The notes under the pieces are model-generated. The model had not been told where the DNA came from. It did no database searches and saw only the letters and a program-made list of their open reading frames with translations. This document shows positions 43,931 through 52,906 of a DNA stretch of 64,000 nucleotides, piece by piece (positions within the stretch are counted from its first letter, which is position 1; every line of letters starts with the position of its first letter). Source of the DNA: Bacteroidales bacterium. GTDB taxonomy: Bacteria > Bacteroidota > Bacteroidia > Bacteroidales > Tenuifilaceae. Location of the stretch: assembly GCA_020636835.1 (NCBI GenBank), contig JACJXC010000008.1, forward strand, positions 214,426 to 278,425, read 5' to 3'. The translations under genes and the position numbers were made by a program.

Positions 43931-44217
43931 CTTCGGTTTTAATTTTGAAAATGTCTTTAATAATATCCGGGTCTTTAGTAACTTCTTTAGCTAAATTTCC
44001 AAAAGTAGAAACAGACAACTTCCATCCGTTTTCAACTAGCTCCTTAACTATCACCACTCCATCGGTACCGTCCTGTCAGCAACAAAGTACCTGATGTTGC
44101 CCTCGGTTTTGTAGAAGTACTGGTAAACTCCGCCAGCCTCATCGATGAAATTGGCAATGGTGGTGGTTTTACCATTAATGGCTACCGATTTTTTGAACAT
44201 TTCGTTGGCCTCAATCT
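43917..44217 (-). pseudogene. Frameshifted C-terminal tip of a polymorphic toxin-like protein
   Basis: Two reading frames continue one protein. The first (codons down to 44051) includes EANEMFKKSVAINGKTTTIA and GGVYQYFYKTEGNIRYFVAD; the second, one base out of phase, includes DGTDGVVIVKELVENGWKLS and KEVTKDPDII, ending at 43917. One missing base near 44073 joins them. No start codon is present. The tip leads directly into the 3-TM gene. I infer a polymorphic toxin tip because of this and the metalloprotease remnant farther upstream on the same strand; the toxic activity is unknown. Confidence 0.5.
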
Positions 44218-44222
44218 TGGCA

Positions 44223-44394
44223 AGGCTCCGCTTAAGTATACTCGTAGTATTTGGCTCTGCCAGTGTTGTCAGTAATAGATAAACAGGCGCAGCCTGTAAC
44301 CGCGGGTTTCTTTTAGCGGTGCCCTACCTCCGGTAGGCAGGCATCTTGCCCTGCACAAGTTTATTTATAATATTTGATAACCTCGGCTCAAAGT
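44223..44394 (+). repeat. Dispersed repeat copy D (diverged)
   Basis: Contains AGGCTCCGCTTAAG-like sequence, TGGC-TCT-GCCA (44252-44262), CAGGC-GCA-GCCTG (44284-44296), CCTACC-TCC-GGTAGG (44323-44337) and the CCTCGGCTCAA end. The same module order as in copy C, with several changes. The open frame of the toxin-tip remnant continues into it. Confidence 0.7.
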
Positions 44395-45632
44395 TTTTGC
44401 CATATAATTAATTCATACATGTCTAATTTGAGCCTTAATCAAAACTAATCCATAAATTTAGGCTACAGGCTTTGTGATTGATAATACGCCGCTTATTTAT
44501 GCTTTTGGTATAATGGGTTGCGTTATAGTTTAGCACCACATCAAGGTTAGTGACTTGTATCCCTTTCCGTTAGCATACTGTCTCCAATAGAAAATTTCAA
44601 TGCTAAAAACAATATTTTGTTTTCTTCAAAAATCGTGAATATATTTGAAGTGTTTCACTGTATAGGGTTTTAGAAGGATTGCCAGCTATATGTAATATTA
44701 TCGCCTGTTAAAACTCATCTTGCAGCGGGAACTATAAACATTCGATTCTCAAAGTTATGTAATCTGTTTTGAAAAAATCTTCGTAAAGTTTTGGCGATTT
44801 CTTAAGATTTTAAGCAAGATGATTTTTTTTAAGATTATTATGTGCGATAGCAACAATCCAATTGATTAAAACAATGCAAATCTTTGTCCTTCCTGAAATA
44901 GTCTTCCTTTATGGCCCGCAATTTTTAAAGCATCTGGTATTTTATATTTCTTCTGGTTCATTGTTTTTGAGCCTCAATATCCTGATGGCAATAATGTTGC
45001 AGCCTATAACTTGACAGTTGCTCCAACGAGAAATCTGCGTCAGCCTGTGCCCCATTTGTTCTACAATAATGGGGAGGTATAGTTCGATAGCGGCAGAGAA
45101 TAAATGCAACATTAATTAAGGTAAACCGAATACTTTATTAAACTCCCTCATTTTCAGACTGCAAATGGATGCCAGAGAATAATTACATGGGCCCCTCTAG
45201 GATACACGGATTTTTTAAGGATAGCATCTCTTAGAATTCTGCTTTTTATTGGTTCTATTTTGTACTTCTGTATCAAGGTGTTGAATATATGCAGCGTTTG
45301 GTTTTCTATACTCTTCTAAGCACTTTCAGTGGGATTATGTAGCAAACTCATTTCCCAACTTGCTCCATGATGACGCGTTTACTTTTCCCGGATTGCTGCC
45401 AGGCTGGTGCTTACGTCAAAGCATACCGGTAAAAGCACCCATCGCCATGATTTATTTGGTATGGTAAAGGTTTGCACGGGCTGGGTATTGCTACGTTGTA
45501 AAACATTATTTTTTACGCTGGTGGGCTTCGATGGTTAGGTTTTTCATTGAGGTAGGTGCCTTTTAAAGCATTTGTTTATAGGATTCGAATTGTTGCATTG
45601 GTTATTTCTTCATTTTGAAAACCGTAAACCCT
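44395..45632. other. Decayed region of about 1.2 kb without intact genes
   Basis: AT-rich. Short minus-strand frames exist (a 31-codon frame at 44866-44961, a frame of about 56 codons ending in KNNEPEEI at about 44940-45110) but none has a recognisable domain. This is probably old coding sequence of the toxin locus or other inserts; a separate frameshifted fragment is listed at 45379-45547. Confidence 0.5.
45379..45547 (-). pseudogene. Frameshifted small gene remnant
   Basis: Starts at ATG 45547 (MKNLTIEAHQRKK), stops, and continues one base out of phase as NTQPVQTFTIPNKSWRWVLL and PVCFDVSTSLAAI to a stop at 45379. About 55 codons together. The unbroken tail is long and ordered enough to suggest a former protein, but I cannot name it. 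Confidence 0.4.
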
Positions 45633-46267
45633 TTACAAAGTAACTAGTCTTTGATATGCCTTAAAGCAATTGTCCTTAGAATTTTCTGGAATTATCAATC
45701 CCTGATTACTATTACCATTGAGGGGCAATGCTTTCAAGAGTTTTGTCCGCTTAATGAGGGTGGTTTCAACAACGCTCGCCCCATCCTCCATCTCATCAAA
45801 CAGCCTGGTGGTGGTTTCGGGGTTGTGGATTAGGTCCCACTGGGGTTTTAGCAGGAGGTTTGGCTATCGGCAGCCTGTCCGCCAGCCGGCGGATAGTCCG
45901 ATAGGTTATCGGTGCTACCCTGCGGTACCTCGGGGAAGGTGTGGCGGAGGTTAAATGCGCCGTGGCCAATTTCGTGAGCTACAAGGCGGGCATCCAACTG
46001 GCTTAGCGTTACAAAGCCAAAGCGGCGGTTGCGCGGCATAAAGCCCTCTACTCCTCCCTCGGAGAATTTTGGTACCACAAATAGGTAGTACGCGTCGGGG
46101 TTGGTGTTGGGTTGCCATTCCTTAAAGGCGGAAATTACGCTGTTCATCTCGGCGTTGTAGGAGCTGAGCATTTCGCTATTGGCCCAGTCCAGTCCGTTGT
46201 CGCCAAGGTAATTGGGTTGTCTGTAATGATTAATTGTTGTTTCAAAAAAATAACTCCCCCTAAACAT
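45633..46267 (-). pseudogene. Truncated, frameshifted metalloprotease domain of a polymorphic toxin
   Basis: The first frame (46267-45848) includes NGLDWANSEMLSSY, FMPRNRRFGFVT and the zincin motif VAHEIGHGAFNLRHTF, followed by GSTDNLSDY. It ends in a stop. In a different frame, PQWDLIHNPE, TTRLFDEMEDG follows down to 45633, the continuation expected for this family. So a frameshift lies near 45840-45855. There is no plausible N-terminus: the segment is cut at 46267, 45 nt from a rightward gene. HExxH with this LRHTF sequence is seen in large Bacteroidota toxins with variable C-terminal tips. Confidence 0.7.
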
Positions 46268-46288
46268 TCTCCAACTCTCAACGTTAAC

Positions 46289-46296
46289 TATCTTTG
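46289..46296 (+). promoter_or_regulatory. -7 element of the 117-residue gene
   Basis: TATCTTTG matches TAnnTTTG. The start codon is 16 nt downstream, which implies a short leader. No clear -33 element is present. Confidence 0.35.
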
Positions 46297-46311
46297 TAAA
46301 AAAAGTTTTCT

Positions 46312-46665
46312 ATGGCTGCTGATATTTCCGGGAAATGGATTTTTAACGAGGAGTTTGAGTGTGGAACCGATAAAGGTTTTGCGTTTTTTACCCAGAAAGG
46401 GTCTCAAATTGGAGGTTACCTTGAGTATGAGGAATCCATTGAGGATGAGCAGCCCTTTACGGTGAGGCAGGAGGTGGCCGGCTCCTTTAAGCGGAATAAA
46501 TTGAAGCTCGAGGGTACGCGGGCGGTTACACCCGATGGCAATGAACTGGTGGGCTATAACCTCGACACCATGGAGGGTACGTTAACCCACGAGGGTAAGA
46601 TTGTTGGGCACAGCTACGATTGCGACGATATTTGCGGCGTTTTTGTTATGAGCCGCGCCATTTAG
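46312..46665 (+). CDS. Conserved hypothetical beta-rich protein
   Basis: 117 residues, no signal or membrane segment. The pattern (SGKWIFNEEFECG, KGSQIGGYLEYEES, EGTLTHEGKIVGHSYDC) is that of a small beta-barrel of lipocalin type, but no family is certain. It marks the right boundary of the decayed island, 45 nt from the metalloprotease remnant, with which it diverges. Nothing shows a link to queD downstream (137 nt gap). Confidence 0.6.
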   Translation: MAADISGKWIFNEEFECGTDKGFAFFTQKGSQIGGYLEYEESIEDEQPFTVRQEVAGSFKRNKLKLEGTRAVTPDGNELVGYNLDTMEGTLTHEGKIVGHSYDCDDICGVFVMSRAI

Positions 46666-46802
46666 CACGCGGATTATTTATGGGGGATGGCTAAACTGCA
46701 TATTCCAAATCCCAAATTCCAAAACTCAACGAATGCCACAGGTAATGATGGTCGATAATGAGCAATTCACAGTGTATAACACAACAGATAACATTCAATA
46801 AA

Positions 46803-47249
46803 ATGTCACAAATACGATTAACTAAGGAGTTCCGTTTTGAGATGGCTCACGTGCTGGATGGCTACGACGGACTTTGCAGTAATATGCATGGGCACTCGTA
46901 CATACTTTCGGTTACGGTAATTGGTTTGCCCATACAGCAAAAGGGGCATCCAAAGCTGGGTATGGTAATGGATTTTGGCGATTTAAAGCGAATTGTTAAT
47001 CCGCTTATTGTTAGTCGGTTCGATCATGCTGTTTCGGTTATGGAGAACACCCCCATGCACAAACGGTTGGTTGATGCTCAGTTTGCCCGCGTTGAGGTTT
47101 TGCCTTTCCAACCAACCTGCGAGAATATGCTGGAGTACTTTGCCGAGATAATCAGCGCACAGCTCCCCGCTGGGGTTAGTCTTCATCACCTTAAAATGCA
47201 CGAAACAGCCACCTCGTATGCCGAGTGGTATGCTTCCGACAACTCATAA
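46803..47249 (+). CDS. queD: 6-carboxy-tetrahydropterin synthase / 6-pyruvoyl-tetrahydropterin synthase family
   Basis: 148 residues from the ATG at 46803; the 15-codon extension upstream is unsupported. The zinc-binding His residues are visible in RFEMAHVLDGY and NMHGHSY, and the catalytic triad region in HHLKMHETATSYAEW. In bacteria the usual role is the second step of queuosine-precursor synthesis. QueA, the later tRNA-level step, is also in this window. It is separated by 9 nt from polA, so the two are co-transcribed. Confidence 0.9.
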   Translation: MSQIRLTKEFRFEMAHVLDGYDGLCSNMHGHSYILSVTVIGLPIQQKGHPKLGMVMDFGDLKRIVNPLIVSRFDHAVSVMENTPMHKRLVDAQFARVEVLPFQPTCENMLEYFAEIISAQLPAGVSLHHLKMHETATSYAEWYASDNS

Positions 47250-47258
47250 AACTAAGTA

Positions 47259-50030
47259 ATGAACAATCGCCTCCTCCTGCTCGATGCCTACGCCCTTATT
47301 TACAGGGCGTACTACGCTTTTTTTAACAGGCCTATGAAGAATAGTAAGGGTTTGAACACCTCGGCCATTTACGGTTTTATCCGTGCCACGCTCGATGCCA
47401 TCAAAAAGTTGAACCCAACGCACGTGGCGGTGGGTTTCGATTTGTCGGGGCCTACGTTCCGAAGCGAATTGTACCCCGACTATAAGGCCCAACGTGAGGC
47501 TACTCCCGAGGATATTCGCGCTGCTGTTCCCATTATAAAGGATATTCTGCGCGCCATGCAAATTCCCATTGTGGAGCTAAAAGGGTACGAGGCCGACGAT
47601 GTTATTGGCACGCTGGCTATACAGGCCAACCCCGATGAGTTTGAGGTTTATATGATGACACCCGATAAGGACTACGGCCAGCTGCTCTCCACGAACATCA
47701 AAATTGCGAAACCGGCAAAGGGTGGTAACGATATGGAGATTGTTACCGAGGAGGAGTTCTGTAAGGGTTACGACATTCAGTCGCCCAGGCAATTCATCGA
47801 TATTCTGGCGCTTTGGGGCGATGCGTCGGACAATATCCGGGGAGTAAATAAAATTGGCGAGAAAACTGCGGCAAAGCTTATTGCCGAGTACGGCAGTATC
47901 GACAATATACTCCATAATACCGACAAACTTAGCCCGGCAATGCGGCAAAATCTGGATTCGTCTCACGATTTGCTTGCCCTGAATCGCACGCTGGTTACCA
48001 TCAAAACCGATCTGGAGCTTGGCGTAACTTACGACGATTTAAAACTAAAGGAGCCCGATTTAACGCAGCTAATCCCGCTGCTCGAGGAGATGGAGTTCCG
48101 CACCCTGGTGCGCGAGTTTAAGCCACAGGCAGCAGCCCCCGCAAAACAGGAATACGTTCAGGGCTCGCTCTTCGGCGATGTGCCGGTTGCAAACGGTCAA
48201 CCCCAGTCAAATCTTCTAACATACAAGGATTTTGAGATTGATTACAGGGTTACTGCAACTGCCGATGAGCGGAAGGCTCTTATCGATTTGCTAAAGCAAT
48301 GCGGAGAGTTTGCATTCGATACCGAAACTACAGGTCTCGACCCAATTCAATCAACATTGGTGGGAATATCCATCGCCATCAATCCCCAGCAGGCTTGGTG
48401 GATTCCAATTCCCGCAAATAGGGATGAGGCTCAAATAGTGGTTGATGAGTTCAAGGAGGTTCTCGAGAATCCCGAAATTGGCAAAATTGGCCAGAACATC
48501 AAGTTCGACCTGCAGATGCTGCTAAACTACGGTATCAATATAAAGGGAAAGCTGTACGATACGATGCTGGCTCACTACCTGCTTGAGCCCGACTCGCGAC
48601 ACAACCTCGATTTGCTCGCCGAAAACCTGCTTGGCTACAAAACAATTGCAATTGAAGAGCTGATTGGCAAAAAAGGGGCTGGCCAGATTAACATGCGGGC
48701 TGTTCCGCTCGAACGAATTAAGGATTACGCCTGCGAGGACGCCGATATTGCCCTACAGCTAAAACTAGTGCTTTTCCCCCGGCTGGAGAACGAGGGGCTC
48801 ACAAAGCTTTATTTCGATCTGGAGGCTCCGCTAATTGAGGTTCTTGCACACATCGAGCGCAACGGCGTAAGCCTCGATTCCAATAGTTTGAACGACTACG
48901 GCAAGGTGCTGAATGCCGATTTAATTAAATTGGATGAAGAGATTAAGACTTTGGCCGGTGTGCCCGATTTAAACATCTCCTCCCCGAAACAGCTGGGCGA
49001 AGTGCTGTTCGAAAAGTTGAAAATATCGCCCGGCGCAAAGCTGACCAAAACAAAACAGTACTCCACCAACGAGGAGGAGCTGACGAAGTACATCAACTCG
49101 CATCCAATTGTTGCGAAGATACTGGAATTCCGATCGCTAAAGAAACTTCTATCCACATACATCGAAACCCTTCCAACTTTGGTAAACTCCAAAAGCGGAA
49201 GGATTCATGCATCTTTCAATCAGGCCGTTGCATCAACGGGGCGGTTGAGTTCCAATAATCCAAACCTGCAAAACATTCCGATTCGCGATGAGAATGGTCG
49301 CGAAATTCGCAAGGCGTTCATCCCGTCGCAGGGCGATTTTTTAATGCTATCGGCCGACTACTCGCAAATTGAGCTGCGCCTAATGGCACACGTTAGCGGC
49401 GATATCCACATGCTCGATGCATTCCAGCACGGAGCCGATATCCACGCAGCAACAGCGGCCAAAATATTCAAAGTTCCTTTAGAAGAAGTTACCCGCGAGC
49501 AGCGTAGCCGCGCCAAAACCGCCAACTTTGGCATGATTTACGGAATATCAGCCTTTGGGCTTTCGCAACGCCTGGGCATTTCCCGAACCGAAGCCAAGGA
49601 TTTAATTGATGGCTACTTTGCAACCTACACTGGGGTTAAGGAGTACATGGATCGATGCGTGGCTGAGGCTCGCGAAAAAGGGTATGTTGCCACAATCTTT
49701 GGCCGCAAACGCTACCTGACCGATATCAACTCAAATAATGGGACTGTTCGTGGTTTGGCCGAGCGAAATGCCATTAATGCCCCAATTCAGGGCTCGGCTG
49801 CCGATATTATCAAATTGGCCATGATTAATATTCATCGCGAGTTCGAAAAGGAAAAATTGCAATCGCGCATGATTATTCAGGTTCACGACGAGTTGGTGTT
49901 TGATGTTTATAAACCCGAATTGGATAAAGTAAAAGCCATTGTAAAATCGTGCATGGAGGGAGCAATTGAGCTCAAAGTGCCACTCGAGGTTGAAATGGGC
50001 ATAGGGAGCAATTGGTTAGAGGCACACTAG
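47259..50030 (+). CDS. polA: DNA polymerase I
   Basis: 923 residues. Order: 5'-3' exonuclease domain (about 1-290; LLLDAYALIYRAYYAFF, GYEADDVIGTLA), 3'-5' exonuclease (about 320-500; FAFDTETTGLDP, proofreading acidic residues retained), polymerase domain (about 550-920; motif A DYSQIELRLMAHVSGD, motif B RSRAKTANFGMIYGISAFGL, motif C QVHDELVFDV). Full length and intact. It replaces RNA primers and fills repair gaps. Terminated by a GC-rich hairpin shared with pepE. Confidence 0.97.
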   Translation: MNNRLLLLDAYALIYRAYYAFFNRPMKNSKGLNTSAIYGFIRATLDAIKKLNPTHVAVGFDLSGPTFRSELYPDYKAQREATPEDIRAAVPIIKDILRAMQIPIVELKGYEADDVIGTLAIQANPDEFEVYMMTPDKDYGQLLSTNIKIAKPAKGGNDMEIVTEEEFCKGYDIQSPRQFIDILALWGDASDNIRGVNKIGEKTAAKLIAEYGSIDNILHNTDKLSPAMRQNLDSSHDLLALNRTLVTIKTDLELGVTYDDLKLKEPDLTQLIPLLEEMEFRTLVREFKPQAAAPAKQEYVQGSLFGDVPVANGQPQSNLLTYKDFEIDYRVTATADERKALIDLLKQCGEFAFDTETTGLDPIQSTLVGISIAINPQQAWWIPIPANRDEAQIVVDEFKEVLENPEIGKIGQNIKFDLQMLLNYGINIKGKLYDTMLAHYLLEPDSRHNLDLLAENLLGYKTIAIEELIGKKGAGQINMRAVPLERIKDYACEDADIALQLKLVLFPRLENEGLTKLYFDLEAPLIEVLAHIERNGVSLDSNSLNDYGKVLNADLIKLDEEIKTLAGVPDLNISSPKQLGEVLFEKLKISPGAKLTKTKQYSTNEEELTKYINSHPIVAKILEFRSLKKLLSTYIETLPTLVNSKSGRIHASFNQAVASTGRLSSNNPNLQNIPIRDENGREIRKAFIPSQGDFLMLSADYSQIELRLMAHVSGDIHMLDAFQHGADIHAATAAKIFKVPLEEVTREQRSRAKTANFGMIYGISAFGLSQRLGISRTEAKDLIDGYFATYTGVKEYMDRCVAEAREKGYVATIFGRKRYLTDINSNNGTVRGLAERNAINAPIQGSAADIIKLAMINIHREFEKEKLQSRMIIQVHDELVFDVYKPELDKVKAIVKSCMEGAIELKVPLEVEMGIGSNWLEAH

Positions 50031-50067
50031 CCGTTGCTTTATGCGCTTTTGCTTGGCGTGAAAAAAT

Positions 50068-50090
50068 AAGGGCTGATAATTCAGCCCTTT
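50068..50090. terminator. Bidirectional terminator between polA and pepE
   Basis: AAGGGCTGA and TCAGCCCTT form a 9-bp stem with a TAAT loop; A-run on the left side and T-run on the right serve both converging genes. Confidence 0.85.
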
Positions 50091-50110
50091 ATATTTGTTA
50101 TGATGTGAGT

Positions 50111-50818
50111 TTACTCAAAAAGAAAATCCAGATCGTCGCCCTGTTTGTACTCCTTGGGTGCCATGCCGTTCTTGAATATACGTGCCGGACGGGAGCCCTT
50201 CAGGGTGAGCGTAACATTCTCGAGCAGTAGCATAGTGCCCTCGCGTAAACCAACCACGTAGGAGTAGGGATCCATTTCGATGAACTCCATAATACGCTCC
50301 TCGCGGGTTTCGCCAGCATGCCCATCGGGGTTAGCATCTAGGTAGTGAGGGTTTATCTGGAATCGCACCAGGTTGAAAGCGCTAAAGTTATCGGGCTCGG
50401 TGATGGGCATATCGTTGGTGGTGCAAATGGTGGGGCTGGCCACGTTTGCGCCTGCGCTCCATCCAACATAAGGTGTGCCGCTGAGAACCTTGTTGCGCAC
50501 AGTTTCGATAATATCGTGCTGTTGTATGGTTTTGAGTAGTTTAAAGGTGTTCCCTCCGCCAACAACTATGGCTTGTGCCTCAAGTACCGCGGCCTTGGCA
50601 TTACGGTAGTGGTGTATGGAGTCCACCTCAATGCCAAACTCGCTGAACCGTTTTTGCACTTTCTGCTCGTACTCGTCGTAGCTGAAGGTAACTGCTGCCC
50701 ATGGTATAAATAGTACCTTTTTGATGTTGCCTAAAAAATTCTTAATCTCCTCCTTGGGATGCTCCAGGTAGGCTTCGCCTGCATTGGTTGAGTTGCTTAT
50801 TAGTAATAGTTTTACCAT
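50111..50818 (-). CDS. pepE: Dipeptidase E (peptidase S51, aspartyl dipeptidase)
   Basis: 235 residues. Nucleophile Ser in the elbow YVGWSAGANVASPTI, His and the third member of the triad in QINPHYLDANPDGHAGETREER. Hydrolyses dipeptides with an N-terminal Asp. Length is typical. It has its own promoter, which overlaps the 3' end of the neighbouring TPR gene. Confidence 0.93.
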   Translation of the reverse strand: MVKLLLISNSTNAGEAYLEHPKEEIKNFLGNIKKVLFIPWAAVTFSYDEYEQKVQKRFSEFGIEVDSIHHYRNAKAAVLEAQAIVVGGGNTFKLLKTIQQHDIIETVRNKVLSGTPYVGWSAGANVASPTICTTNDMPITEPDNFSAFNLVRFQINPHYLDANPDGHAGETREERIMEFIEMDPYSYVVGLREGTMLLLENVTLTLKGSRPARIFKNGMAPKEYKQGDDLDFLFE

Positions 50819-50852
50819 GATGCTGAATATTATTATGGGTTGTTGTTTATGT

Positions 50853-50883
50853 CAAAATTAACATTTCGGCAATTACACTCAAA
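50853..50883 (-). promoter_or_regulatory. pepE promoter
   Basis: On the minus strand TAATTTTG (50860-50853) and TTTG (50883-50880) are separated by 19 nt, an exact match to the Bacteroidota layout. The -33 element overlaps the stop codon of the upstream TPR gene. Confidence 0.6.
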
Positions 50884-52813
50884 CTTTTAGGGCGAAAATA
50901 ATTGTGGAATCATCAATTTCGATCGATTTCAGGTAATTAATCGCTATGTCGCGTTGATCGCCGAATTCGAACTGGGTGATGGTTTTGAATATCTTCCGAA
51001 CCGATTTTCGATCCTCCACGCAGTTGGGGCCTATTGAGTCGTATATGTATAGTGTGTCGTTGCTATTCAGGTTTATTGCGCGGCAATCGTTCACAATAAT
51101 AAGCGAGCCTTGCTGCTCTACGGCCAGGTTCTCGGAGGTAAGGGCTAAAACCCTGTTTTGCGTAATAAGCAGCGGTACAATCTGGTACTCCTCGGGCAGG
51201 TATGTCGATGTTAGGGGGTCGTTAAGCAGCTGCTGGGCAATGGCCTTGTTCAGGTTGAATACGTCTTCGGTATTGGTTTTAAAAAACTCTGTAACGAAGT
51301 TGAATACGGTGAGGTTTATTAATTCGTGGCTTATGTCGGGGTTTTTAATTATCAGGGTGTATGCGAAGATGTAGTCCTGAACCTTAAAGTGTAGCATGTA
51401 CAGCCTGGGCGATTCCTCATAGTCGGGCGCAATATGCCACGAGTCGGTGAACGTTTTGTCGAGCGGGGTGTCGTGTCGGAATACATCCATGTTGTTGCAG
51501 GTGGTGGAGAGCCTGTTCATGATGTCCGTTTTTAGCTGTTCCACATTGGCAAATGCCCGTTTCTTCGCATGGTTCTCGCGCAGGAGTAGGAGGGTGAGTA
51601 GCAGTAGCACTGCAAAGAATATTCCAAAGGCGATGAGTATTTGTTGCTGAATTCGGAGTTGGCGGTTTATGGAGTTAATCTCGTTCTGTTTCCGTTCCGC
51701 GTTGTATTCGGCCTGAAGCCTTTCGATGGTTTCAACCGTTTCAGCGTTTAGTACCGAATCCTTAAGGGCTGTGTGAAGTTCGAGGTATTTATACGCCTGG
51801 CTAAAATCTCCATTGTTGTGGTGGGCTTCGGCTAGGGTTTGGTATATGTTTTTTTCCTCCGATCGTTGCCCCGCTTTTTTTGCTAGTGCCAGCGATTCGT
51901 TCAGCGATTCAATGGCTTGTAGGTTCCGACCCTGTTTGATGTAAACCGATGCCATGTTTTTTAGGGTGCTGCTGATGCGCATAGGGCTGTCGAGTTCTCT
52001 GAATATTTTCAGGGCGTTCTTATGGTATAGCAGGGCATCGTCGTATTGCTGCTTTGCGTAGAATAGCGATCCAATATTGTCGCGGATAATGCCTACGCCC
52101 ACGCGGATGTCGAGTGAGTCGTAAATTCGGAGAGCTTGTAGGTAGTAGTTTAGTGCTTCGTCGTGCTTTTTCAACTCGAGGTATGCGCTGGCTATGTTAT
52201 TTGCTGCGCCCGCCACAGCCCTGGGGTTGCCCATGCTCGCGTTGATATTGTAGTAGCGCATAAAGAACTCGATGGCCTTGGCATGGTTTTCCTGATAGAA
52301 GTAGATTTGACCAATGCTGTTTGCTACCATGGCGGAGCCCTCGATGTCGAGCGTTTCGTCGAATATCTTTTGGGCTTTCAGATAGCTCTCCAGCGCTCTG
52401 TCGTATTTGCCCCAGTTTCGGTAAATTAGGCCGATGTCGTTAAAAACGCCGGCCAGGTTTTTTTGGTCGTTGAGGTGGGTGTAAATGTCGGCCGCATTGT
52501 TATAGTTTTTTAGCGCGCTGGTAAACTCGCCCATCCGCTCGTAGCAGAATCCAATTTTGTGATATGTATCGCCCAGGTGTTTGCGTTCGTCCAATTTCTC
52601 GGCAACCTCCAGCGCTGTGGTGAAGTAATCCAGGCTTTTGCGGTAGTTGCTGTCCGAGTAGGCCGATGCAATTTGGGTGAGCAGTTGAAAGCGGGTTGAG
52701 TCCGACTTGGCTTTGCCCAGGCACTGCACAAGGCTGTCGATATTGCTACTCGATGCATTGAGTGAGCTTACGAGTGCTAAAACTACGAGTAATATGCTAA
52801 GCGGTTTACCCAT
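50879..52813 (-). CDS. TPR sensor protein with membrane helix and degenerate SpoIIE-like domain
   Basis: 644 residues: signal peptide, about eight TPR repeats (about 25-345), coiled coil (about 355-385), one membrane helix (about 390-412; LIAFGIFFAVLLLLTLLLL) and a C-terminal cytoplasmic domain of about 220 residues. The end of this domain (TLYIYDSIG, RDIAINYLKSIEIDDSTIIF) looks like the last strands of SpoIIE/PP2C phosphatases, but the Asp residues that bind metal at the start of that domain are not evident. It may be a signalling scaffold or a pseudo-phosphatase. Genes of this shape often act in Bacteroidota stress or anti-sigma networks. A -7 TATCTTTG lies at 52846-52839. Confidence 0.75.
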   Translation of the reverse strand: MGKPLSILLVVLALVSSLNASSSNIDSLVQCLGKAKSDSTRFQLLTQIASAYSDSNYRKSLDYFTTALEVAEKLDERKHLGDTYHKIGFCYERMGEFTSALKNYNNAADIYTHLNDQKNLAGVFNDIGLIYRNWGKYDRALESYLKAQKIFDETLDIEGSAMVANSIGQIYFYQENHAKAIEFFMRYYNINASMGNPRAVAGAANNIASAYLELKKHDEALNYYLQALRIYDSLDIRVGVGIIRDNIGSLFYAKQQYDDALLYHKNALKIFRELDSPMRISSTLKNMASVYIKQGRNLQAIESLNESLALAKKAGQRSEEKNIYQTLAEAHHNNGDFSQAYKYLELHTALKDSVLNAETVETIERLQAEYNAERKQNEINSINRQLRIQQQILIAFGIFFAVLLLLTLLLLRENHAKKRAFANVEQLKTDIMNRLSTTCNNMDVFRHDTPLDKTFTDSWHIAPDYEESPRLYMLHFKVQDYIFAYTLIIKNPDISHELINLTVFNFVTEFFKTNTEDVFNLNKAIAQQLLNDPLTSTYLPEEYQIVPLLITQNRVLALTSENLAVEQQGSLIIVNDCRAINLNSNDTLYIYDSIGPNCVEDRKSVRKIFKTITQFEFGDQRDIAINYLKSIEIDDSTIIFALKV

Positions 52814-52867
52814 TATACTTTCGCCACAGAGATATTTTCAAAGATACATATTTTTGGGTAAAAAATA

Positions 52868-52890
52868 AGCCGAAGTTTTGCTTCGGCTTC
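52868..52890. terminator. Terminator of the ECF sigma/anti-sigma/OMP operon
   Basis: AAGCCGAAG and CTTCGGCTT form a 9-bp stem with a TTTTG loop; the minus-strand side ends in T6. It lies 17 nt past the stop of the outer-membrane protein gene. Confidence 0.85.
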
Positions 52891-52906
52891 CGCGGTATGC
52901 GTTTTT

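Noticed and set aside
44866..44961. 31-codon minus-strand frame as a gene
   Set aside because: No similarity, no regulatory signal and located in a decayed region.
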